A stretch of 64,000 nt of DNA, taken from the NCBI GenBank assembly GCA_020002185.1, contig CM034532.1:50035349-50099348 (forward strand), written 5' to 3'. The position numbers were made by a program, and so were the translations under genes. Position 1 is the stretch's first letter. Each line of letters begins with the position of its first letter. Of the stretch, positions 60,901 through 64,000 are shown piece by piece. A model generated the notes under the pieces. The model had not been told where the DNA came from, did no database searches, and was given only the letters and a program-made list of their open reading frames with translations. The DNA comes from Paraescarpia echinospica. Taxonomy: Eukaryota; Annelida; Polychaeta; Sabellida; Siboglinidae.

Positions 60901-63900
60901 AACAACTCAACAAGTTTAATTTCATTCTAATTAATGAATACAATCAAGAGAATACATTTATTGTGTAGATCTTCTATTTATGTGAATTGGTTTCTCTTGC
61001 AGAGAGTCTGACTTCATGATGCGACTGTCAGGAATGCCCTTCAGCAGACTTATTGAGAACAACATCCGAAATGCATGTTACAACTGTGGCAGGTGGGTAT
61101 CACCAACCCCCGAATAACTGTGTATGTGTCTATGCAAATTTAGGTTTTGGTGTGGTAAGACAGTTGGTGGGTCAACTTCTGGCAGTGTTATACTCCAGAT
61201 TTCCATAATTAAACAACACAGTTACATAGATTATTGGATATAATGGCTCAACCAAATGCATTAAATTTTGGGAGGTTTTCCTCAACACATACCCTTCTGT
61301 AGTTTCTGTTTGTTACCAGGCAGTTAGCAGCCATAAATGAGACTGTTCGTACTATTTGTTTGGTGATGTTTTCACCAACTAAACAAGTGAACACTCATGT
61401 TTCTATCCGGCGACATTCCTGGATGCGTCCCTTCCAGTGCTGACATTACCTCAACTTACAGATGTATGCCTGTTTTGCTTTCTTTGCATCCTGTGTACGC
61501 ATGTCATGACTCCTATCCGCTTGGCTTCCTGTGCTGACAGTAGTCTCTCTTGGGGCAGTGTGCCCAAGTTACAGATGCACACCTGTCATGACTCTTATCT
61601 TCCTGTGGTGTTTGACTGTAAAATTGTAACAACACGTGCTTGCTAACAGCAGGCGGAAACAAACCTATTTATTCACTGTGCATGTCTAATACAAGTAAGG
61701 AGCAGTCGTATTTAGGTTTTGCTCTGTAATGAAAGGGAGCAGTTATTATTTATTATAACAAAGTAAACATCAATACACTACAATAATTAGCAGCAGTAAA
61801 TGACTGCTCATACCATTTGTTTGGTGATGTTTGCACCAACTAAGAAAGTGAACTCTCTCTCTTGTTTCTACCCAGCAACATTCCTGGATGCATGCAGATC
61901 CTTTGCTGATATTAGCCCGAGTTACAGATGTATGCATTTCATGATTCCTGTCTGCTTGGTTATCTGTGCTGACATTAGCCTCTGTTGGGGCAGTGCACCC
62001 AAGTTACAGATGTACGCGTGTCATGACTCGAGCATTGTGCTGCTGCTGTCCATGCTGGGCTGTTTCAACCACCACTGGCCGCCCTACAGCGCTGACATCC
62101 GCCTGGAGCTGTACGAGGCCCCGGGCTGCCATGACCGCTACTGGATGAAGATCCTCTACTGCAATAAGGTCGTATCTCGCCAATTGTCTTGTCGCTCATA
62201 CTTGTAGCAATCACAACCACATTGACCTGTTTGGAGATCGCAAAGTTACCCTACCAAGCATGTGCGTATGCAGAGTTAAGGGGAAGCTTGCGTTCAAAAT
62301 GCAAATGTAAACGTATAGCAAATATTATTGTTTGTCACTGTTTGGTTAAATTGAATTTCACGCTATGCAGATGAATCCAGTTTTACCCAGGATACTTTGC
62401 ATAGAGCCGAAATGAACCGATCTCCGAACAGATCAGTGATAGACGTACTATAAAGTGTGAAAATGGTAAATCCAAGAATTGGGTTTATCGTATTGATAAA
62501 TGTACAGGTAGTTAAGTGCAGTAAATTGTGATAAATGAATTTATTAATATTTATAACATCTCAATTGGTTTAAAATAACATATTCAATACATTGAGATAT
62601 TTCGAAAATACACAGTTTCATGAGGAATTAAAGTATGATTACTTATGACATAATTACACAACAGAGAGTTTTATTCACAGTGTTTAATTTGGACATTTTA
62701 TTATATAAAACCCTACGTAGCTGCAGAACAGTTAACCATGACAGTCATTGTGCATTCCCTATGAAGTGCCCTTATCTGGTCCATTACCTAGAATCTCGAG
62801 CCAGGGGCAGTAATCATTAGCAGGAAGTTTGCTGAATCAGTTGTGCTTTGTCTCATTTGCGGTCTTCATTGGAGAAACCAGGCTGGTCACCCCCAAATTC
62901 TAGGAATTTGTGGTTAGCGTTGCATATCTTCACCATAGCAGATGTTTACTACATATTTGAATGTTTTTTATTCAGTTTGACTGTGTCATGGATACAATAT
63001 TGAAGTTGCGAATCAGGTGTAGTAATTGAGCTAGCATATGTATCATTGTATGCGACTATGTGTATGGGGTATGTAAACATTTTCCTCCTAATCAATTTGT
63101 TTACATCTTGGGCATCAAACTTTCAGAGATAAATCTACAACCCTTCAGAAGAAATGTAATGCTATTATTTTTGTTTAATTCCCCATGGTAAAGGTTTTTT
63201 CCCAGTTTTTAGGATTAGTACCAAACATTAGATATATATTGGTTGTTTGCAACATAAAACTAACTTGTGACAATCATAGAAACCATGGTGAAATGAAAGC
63301 TGCTAATGTTTTCATCATACCAAATGTCCAGTATGAATACTCCAGAAAACCATCTTGTGTGGCTGTTTATGTACCGCTGTCAGGAGGTGGTTATTTTAGC
63401 TAGTATCGTAATAATTGTATGTATTCAGACACGTAGAAATAATAAAAAATTTAACTGTCCGAAGACACAGTATAAAAAGAATAATTTTTGTCGTCTGAAA
63501 ACATAGTCATTATGTACTGTATGTATTTGGACACCTAATATTAACTGATGTCCGAAAACATAATTTTATTATAGTCCAGAAAAATCATTATTTTGTAGAT
63601 TTTTATGGTGGCCAAAACATACAGTGTCCAAATACATACACTCATTATGGTACTAACAAATGAGGAACAGACAAGGTTGTTGTGTTGTGCTCATTCCATC
63701 AGTGTGCTGCTTCCAGGCAGTTGTGATATCTGGACTCAACTCTGATGAGTTTCCCTACATCTGCATGGACATGTTCTATGAAGTACTGAAGCACTACACC
63801 GTGTCCTCAATATCTGAATATTTCAAGCTGACCGGCTGCAGCATGTACAGGTCCCTTGGTGCAGGCAAGTCAACGGAAATACACTTTAATTTTAAAAGGA

Positions 63901-63935
63901 GGCAGTCTGTTCCTAGTTTTTCATTTATTGATTAA
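32801..63935 (+). CDS. ACP6: Lysophosphatidic acid phosphatase type 6 homologue, 10 exons
   Basis: A histidine-acid-phosphatase gene spread over 31 kb. In vertebrates ACP6 hydrolyses lysophosphatidic acid to monoacylglycerol, in or near mitochondria. Exons are 32801-33094, 37588-37719, 51602-51732, 57154-57242, 57864-58022, 58506-58570, 59233-59333, 61003-61092, 61994-62168 and 63717-63935. All phases agree and give 484 residues plus stop (human ACP6 is somewhat shorter). The catalytic FFRHGARTP is at residues 81-89 and the HD proton donor (YACHDSS) at 364-365. IRSTNFNRCVESMECVIAGL and ETLYPN match the ACP6 subgroup better than prostatic or lysosomal phosphatases. The N-terminus (MQYLTHRILSLSAAGAISFI then basic LRNRNKK) looks like a mitochondrial presequence or anchor. 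Nine introns carry consensus borders except intron 2, which has a GC donor. Met21 is an alternative start. Confidence 0.9.
33095..34840. other. ACP6 intron 1, first part
   Basis: A+T-rich intron sequence. No gene or clear mobile element was recognised in this part. Confidence 0.4.
34844..35090 (+). mobile_element. CORE-SINE copy lacking most of the tRNA head
   Basis: Sense-strand copy of the family at 17471-17805. It starts GCGGCGGTGTCGAACCTTGG with a B-box remnant, continues GCAAGTTCGTTCACTTTACG and CCAGTTCACTCAGCTGTATG (the CORE), and ends TGCGCTATATAAGTACTTAC. It lies in ACP6 intron 1. Confidence 0.75.
35355..35470. repeat. GTATAATACGCACCCC-type repeat cluster
   Basis: TACCGTAAATTTCTGTGTAT is followed by three diverged copies of TGTATAATACGCACCCCGACTTTTG. 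This word is typical of the terminal parts of some DNA-transposon-derived repeats in animals. A related element sits at 50218-50537. Confidence 0.5.
36545..36885. repeat. Inverted and tandem repeat cluster
   Basis: ACTTTTTGAGTTATTGCCATT near 36549 reappears inverted as GGCAATAACTCAAAAACT near 36630 (arms of about 28 bp, one mismatch). A further direct copy of about 130 bp starts near 36750 (AACAGCAATAACTAAAAAAGT, GATTATTATCTT..GGTGATAT). A foldback was apparently duplicated once. Confidence 0.65.
36942..36958 (-). promoter_or_regulatory. Weak CTCF-like motif
   Basis: The minus strand reads CACCACTAGGTAGCACC, with one core mismatch (TAGC for TGGC). It is in the same orientation as the other sites. 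Confidence 0.25.
37588..37719 (+). CDS. ACP6: ACP6 exon 2 (GC donor)
   Basis: Encodes 44 residues beginning VHYDKSFIQSYVPYSR and containing the GGPRP turn that parallels AGGPKP in vertebrate ACP6. The acceptor is TATTCTCTAG|GTG. The exon ends CTCTTTCAG|GCAAGC, a non-canonical but perfectly formed GC-AG donor. Both ends are phase 0. Confidence 0.85.
38155..41600 (-). mobile_element. CR1-type LINE with SGNH-esterase ORF1, internally deleted
   Basis: An antisense insertion in ACP6 intron 2, about 3.4 kb. ORF1 has a GDSL/SGNH-hydrolase fold (FMGDSIMRKTDK near 41440, LPGARIEHVTDRVEKVLG, and DGLHLSGKGAAVFSENL near 41010) with one frameshift at a C-run near 41307. ORF2 starts with an endonuclease (CLNARSVVNKRNELN, GITESW, GGGVILYIKESI, MGDFNHGHIQW). 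RT follows with DGIPPKLL, INPSQHGFFKARS, YLDFQKAFDKVPH, SGVPQGSVLGPILFLIYIND and KFADD, then a thumb (RPHLEYCIQAWRPYRRKDI). A deletion with frameshift near 39440 removes the N-terminal RT block expected between EIVEQIS and FLVKHNLINP. A further frame break occurs near 38510. The 3' end lies near 38155. It is not capable of moving itself. Confidence 0.93.
41990..42440 (+). repeat. ~330-bp unit repeat with TTACACTCCTGAC, left part
   Basis: Contains TTACACTCCTGACATTATAC at 42051, AATTAAATGTGATTGAAATC, TCTTAACTAGTATGGA, CTCCCTGGTAACAAG and a second TTACACTCCTGAC at 42379. The same ordered blocks resume at 48720-49300. The two parts look like one old array later separated by insertions. Confidence 0.7.
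43797..44344 (-). pseudogene. Transposase-like remnant inside the TIR element
   Basis: Two minus-strand frames, split by a frameshift near 44124, read in order KYLVKGHTFMSADSGLAQVE, KKNVYDISDFASVIRKSG, VILLSHADF, then RKWWKFSKIHEE. The GHT/S-FM-x-D-x-x-F/L pattern followed by a 'VY...DW/DF..I' block resembles the C-terminal part of RNase-H-like transposase relatives found in many animal and oomycete genomes (DUF7869-like in style, from memory). Only about 180 residues survive and the N-terminal catalytic part is not seen. Confidence 0.4.
44683..45845 (-). mobile_element. RTE-like LINE fragment with zinc-finger insertion
   Basis: Minus strand, 5'-truncated. RT blocks are VGVHQGSVLSPLLFAIVMD and LLYADDLVLMA (catalytic YADD). 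A Cys/His cluster CGVCSKG, QCTSCTKWVHRRC, CKRC (PHD-like) then sits between palm and thumb. After it come NRVDNFCYLGDMLSAKGG and, in a second frame from about 45050, ERVEMRMVRWMCGASLSDR and LRWYGHEERKDDEDWVKGC. A GATGATGATGAT-type microsatellite tail at the 3' end (near 44678 on the minus strand) is typical of RTE elements. A stop and frameshifts make it inactive. Proto2 or a related clade is an alternative. Confidence 0.8.
45868..46125. repeat. (AT)n-flanked 45-bp hairpin
   Basis: The arm at 45910-45954 (TTGAACCCTTTTAATATAGC...) is inverted at 45978-46022 with three mismatches in 45, around a CATAC(AT)n loop. Poly-AT tracts lie at 45870-45909, 45961-45977 and 46098-46120. A tiny foldback element or cruciform-forming site appears likely. 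Confidence 0.8.
46900..48715. other. ACP6 intron 2 sequence, no gene seen
   Basis: Open frames on both strands at 47560-47955 overlap each other and have no recognisable domain. A G+C-richer patch lies at 48440-48560. No exon signals fit the ACP6 phases. Confidence 0.4.
48720..49995 (+). repeat. TTACACTCCTGAC repeat, right part
   Basis: Blocks seen at 41990-42440 recur here in two further units (AATTAAATGTAATTGAAATC near 48746 and AATTAAATGTGATTGAAATC near 49113). The 13-mer TTACACTCCTGAC occurs at about 49067, 49602 and 49988, with a one-base variant near 49428. No protein is encoded. Confidence 0.7.
50218..50537. mobile_element. Short MITE-like element
   Basis: The left end has ATACCATATTCG...GTATACACCCCCATTTTT and the right end is its approximate inverse, AAAATGGGTGTACAAATACG, GTATTATAAA. 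The terminal words resemble the repeat at 35355-35470. About 320 bp, without coding sequence. Confidence 0.5.
50564..51515. mobile_element. Pogo/Tigger-like non-autonomous element with TA duplications
   Basis: The left terminus CAGTCATGTCTCGTTTATC and right terminus ATAAATGAGACATGACTG are inverted repeats, and each is bordered by TA (50562-50563 and 51516-51517), the hallmark Tc1/mariner-superfamily target site. The 952-bp interior has a short frame near 50924 (MAQMHLKRKLNALIDS, basic) that could be a transposase N-terminal relic, but no DDE domain. It ends 86 bp upstream of ACP6 exon 3. Confidence 0.8.
51602..51732 (+). CDS. ACP6: ACP6 exon 3
   Basis: Encodes GGCIAGSLTALGRDQMYMLG and RRLRSLYIEKLQFLDKEF, matching the GGMFAGQLTKVGMQQ region of vertebrate ACP6 (the 'LT..G..Q' helix of histidine phosphatases). 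Acceptor TTTGACCAACAG|GGT at phase 0. Donor ATCCA|GTATGT, phase 2. Confidence 0.9.
52447..52502 (-). promoter_or_regulatory. Pair of CTCF-like motifs
   Basis: The minus strand reads CACTAGATGGCGCTAC at 52462-52447 and TCCATCAGGTGGCAGCACC at 52502-52484. Both match the core well and share one orientation, as the 3886-3948 pair does. It lies in ACP6 intron 3. Confidence 0.4.
52845..53125. repeat. Tandem ~45-60-bp repeat, AGTATAGGGCGGAAATTTC type
   Basis: Starts ACTATTGCATTCCAAATAAG, followed by four or five imperfect units of GTATAGGGCGGAAATTTCTTG, AATTATAATAAG. Its centre has a short palindrome (AGTATAGGGC, ATTCC, GCCCTATACT, around 52979-53003). The opening 20-mer is inverted at 56874-56893. 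Confidence 0.65.
53470..54056. promoter_or_regulatory. CpG-richer segment upstream of the nested gene
   Basis: Several CpG-dense stretches (GCCGCGTAGCATCGAGG, GGTCGCGTCGCAAATTTGCC, CGCGGATTTCCGCGG) stand out in otherwise A+T-rich intron 3. The position directly before the candidate two-exon gene fits a promoter. No TATA box is assigned. Confidence 0.3.
54057..54773 (+). CDS. Possible nested two-exon gene, 85-residue protein
   Basis: Exon A (coding 54057-54073) ends CCTACG|GTAAGT. Exon B (54533-54773) follows the acceptor AACACTTTTAG. The join is in frame and gives MSCGLRGYGLHYEGC, then an acidic/basic helix-like part (EFEEAREKQLNRFPKRQ), a Pro-rich CPPPLPSPCS and a Lys/Glu-rich C-terminus with scattered cysteines. 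I do not recognise the family. A CpG-richer segment lies before it and AATAAA lies 244 bp after the stop, so a complete small transcription unit inside ACP6 intron 3 on the same strand is plausible. It could equally be a non-coding RNA, because a second frame in exon B is also fairly open (QRGDELNLKKQEKSS). Confidence 0.35.
55017..55022 (+). terminator. AATAAA polyadenylation signal
   Basis: AATAAA lies about 240 bp after the stop of the candidate nested gene, with a T/G-rich stretch (GTAGTGTTTC, TTTGTGATTTT) downstream. This is the expected arrangement for a 3' end, but the hexamer is common in A+T-rich DNA. Confidence 0.3.
55947..56027. repeat. 27-bp direct repeat, two copies
   Basis: GCGACTAACTGTGGACCGAA CGTCCA and GCGACTGACTGTGGACCGAA CATCCA are about 55 bp apart. 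The second overlaps a weak CTCF-like word (55994-56010). Confidence 0.65.
56614..56633 (-). promoter_or_regulatory. CTCF-like motif
   Basis: The minus strand reads TGCACTAGGTGGCATCACTG, a good core match and again in the common orientation. It lies 0.5 kb before ACP6 exon 4. Confidence 0.35.
56740..56905. repeat. Inverted partner of the repeat at 52845
   Basis: CTTATTTGGAATGCAATAGT at 56874-56893 is the exact reverse complement of 52851-52870. Internal words (ATATAAGGTGGAACTAATAA, CATTGGGTGGAACTGCCAAC) form diverged tandem units. Both copies lie in ACP6 intron 3. Confidence 0.6.
57154..57242 (+). CDS. ACP6: ACP6 exon 4 (IRSTN motif)
   Basis: With the split codon from exon 3 it reads Q-IRSTNFNRCVESMECVIAG then LYGQHSFDNK. 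The (I/V)RST(N/D) segment carries an active-site arginine in histidine acid phosphatases. Acceptor TTTTGTTTCAG|G. Donor AAAG|GTATAA, phase 1. Confidence 0.92.
57811..57863 (+). repeat. Tandemly tripled 3' splice site before exon 5
   Basis: GTGTTATTATAGAT occurs three times at 19-bp spacing, giving AG dinucleotides at 57825, 57844 and 57863. Only the last yields an open frame into exon 5. Use of the others would add 19 or 38 bases and shift the frame. Confidence 0.8.
57864..58022 (+). CDS. ACP6: ACP6 exon 5
   Basis: Encodes DPLVIPVCDESEETLYPNKH, GCPIMQTINTEGQLYLAGLE and GFQNVIQEISNRL. The ETLYPN-x3-C pattern matches EVLYPNYQSC in vertebrate ACP6 and is the clearest subgroup marker here. Phase 1 at both ends. 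Donor CTCG|GTATGT. Confidence 0.92.
58506..58570 (+). CDS. ACP6: ACP6 exon 6
   Basis: A 65-bp exon encoding GIQLDPKKVDMMMWRDNIMV RK. It aligns with the short ...DKVDFFILLDNVAAE... segment of vertebrate ACP6. Acceptor GTCTTGCCAG|GC. Donor AAG|GTGAGT, phase 0. Confidence 0.9.
59233..59333 (+). CDS. ACP6: ACP6 exon 7
   Basis: Encodes ASGLPVPKTLLEILPEIDYQ and GTHALEVSVRGPP. It corresponds to the helical cap part before the second catalytic motif. Acceptor CCTGTGATAG|GCA is short on pyrimidines. Donor CCCAC|GTAAGT, phase 2. Confidence 0.88.
59340..60290. other. ACP6 intron 7, no gene seen
   Basis: A+T-rich intron DNA with a short (AT)n run near 60170. Nothing else recognisable precedes the MITE cluster. 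Confidence 0.4.
60298..60788. mobile_element. MITE cluster with AGTAGAACCTCAC-type ends, tandem units
   Basis: Ends and internal junctions show AGTAGAACCTCACTAA and its inverse TTAATAGTGAGGTTCTACTG. The right half is three direct units of about 60 bp (TATGCAGGTCACTGGCTCAG, TCGCAAGGGTGGCCTTAATA). The left half has the inverse type (AATACGGCCACCTCACCATT, ACCCTGAGACAGTCCCA). Such TIRs are frequent in Tc1/mariner-pogo MITEs, and here the terminal part has been amplified in tandem. Confidence 0.65.
61003..61092 (+). CDS. ACP6: ACP6 exon 8
   Basis: Encodes ESDFMMRLSGMPFSRLIENN and IRNACYNCG. The PF..LIENN piece aligns with GPFLHILESNL in vertebrate ACP6. Acceptor TTTCTCTTGCAG|A. Donor GGCAG|GTGGGT, phase 2. 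Confidence 0.9.
61334..62040 (+). repeat. Nested partial duplication of the exon 9 acceptor region
   Basis: A ~250-bp block (TATTTGTTTGGTGATGTTTT, CACCAACTAA, CATTCCTGGATGCGT...) at 61334-61600 recurs at 61797-62040. Inside each are two copies of the exon 9 start (TTACAGATGTA.GC...TGTCATGACTC). Decoy HD motifs result near 61504 (YACHDSY), 61590 (LQMHTCHDSY, after a usable CAG acceptor at 61556-61558) and 61937 (LQMYAFHDS). The functional copy is the last one, continuous with exon 9. Confidence 0.8.
61994..62168 (+). CDS. ACP6: ACP6 exon 9 (catalytic HD)
   Basis: Reads (S)APKLQMYACHDSSIVLLL, then SMLGCFNHHWPPYSADIRLE and LYEAPGCHDRYWMKILYCN. His364-Asp365 is the proton-donor HD. ...WPP...D...ELY matches WPPFAVDLTMELY of vertebrate ACP6. 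The acceptor TGTTGGGGCAG|T restores the phase-2 frame. Donor AATAAG|GTCGTA. Confidence 0.93.
62170..63400. other. ACP6 intron 9, no gene seen
   Basis: No further exon fits between exons 9 and 10. Small open frames have no recognisable domain. Confidence 0.4.
63415..63645. mobile_element. Small foldback/MITE with TGTATGTATTTGGACAC ends
   Basis: TGTATGTATTTGGACAC at 63518-63534 is exactly inverted at 63624-63640. A diverged extra copy (TGTATGTATTCAGACACG) lies near 63416, and TGTCCGAA.ACA words recur inside. It ends about 75 bp before the acceptor of the last ACP6 exon. Confidence 0.65.
63717..63935 (+). CDS. ACP6: ACP6 exon 10 (C-terminus)
   Basis: Encodes AVVISGLNSDEFPYICMDMF and YEVLKHYTVSSISEYFKL, followed by a 34-residue tail ending SFSFID and TAA at 63933-63935. 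The C-x-MDMF..V..YT pattern aligns with CPLDMFLNAMSVYT near the end of vertebrate ACP6. The lineage-specific tail is longer. A GC-type donor-like site (GGTGCAG|GCAAGT) and a GT site (TACAG|GTCCC) occur inside, so a further spliced exon outside the window cannot be ruled out. Confidence 0.8.
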   Translation, partial: AVVISGLNSDEFPYICMDMFYEVLKHYTVSSISEYFKLTGCSMYRSLGAGKSTEIHFNFKRRQSVPSFSFID

Positions 63936-64000
63936 TATAATGTTCTTAAGACTATAATTACTATGCTGAAAGTATAGTGTCCTCCAAATTGTGTTTAGAA

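Overview
This is a stretch of animal nuclear DNA, about two thirds A+T, with small exons scattered among long introns full of LINEs, SINEs, MITEs and minisatellites. There is no operon structure and there are no bacterial signals. The repeat style (CR1 and RTE LINEs, a tRNA-headed MIR-like SINE, pogo/Tigger-type MITEs, and 'ttggaccttcggccaaaggac'-type repeats) suggests a marine lophotrochozoan, most likely a mollusc. The phylum is an inference from repeat style, not a proof.

Two conserved genes explain nearly the whole window, and they appear to sit head to head. On the minus strand is the 5' end of an APC (adenomatous polyposis coli) homologue. Its N-terminal coiled-coil exon is at 6098-6392. 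A candidate first exon at 32436-32541 ends ATGACG|GTAAGT and joins the coiled-coil exon exactly in frame across a 26-kb intron. The remainder of APC would lie left of base 1. On the plus strand is a complete ten-exon histidine-acid-phosphatase gene of the ACP6 type (lysophosphatidic acid phosphatase), from 32801 to 63935. It codes for about 484 residues, with the RHGAR motif in exon 1 and the catalytic HD in exon 9. The roughly 360 bp between the two start codons looks like a shared bidirectional promoter, with a CCAAT box and a TATA-like box.

Layout: 1-6 kb, intron downstream of the APC coiled-coil exon, with CTCF-like motifs and two minisatellites. 6.1-6.4 kb, the APC exon. 6.4-32.4 kb, the large APC intron 1, holding SINE copies, a 14-bp array grown inside a SINE, a 70-bp array, inverted repeats, an RT fragment and a nearly complete antisense LINE (26.5-30.0 kb). 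32.4-32.8 kb, the divergent promoter. 33-37.6 kb, ACP6 intron 1. 37.7-51.6 kb, ACP6 intron 2, opened by a GC donor and filled with a CR1 LINE, a 4.1-kb TIR element containing an RTE-like LINE, and a Tigger-like MITE. 51.7-57.2 kb, intron 3, which may hold a small two-exon nested gene (54057-54773). 57.2-63.9 kb, the remaining exons, including a tandemly tripled splice acceptor and a partly duplicated catalytic exon.

Nothing here amounts to a new defence or mobile system. The most original observations are the inferred APC/ACP6 bidirectional promoter, the decoy copies of the catalytic-HD exon, the SINE-born 14-bp minisatellite, the possible nested gene, and a set of CTCF-like motifs that nearly all point the same way.
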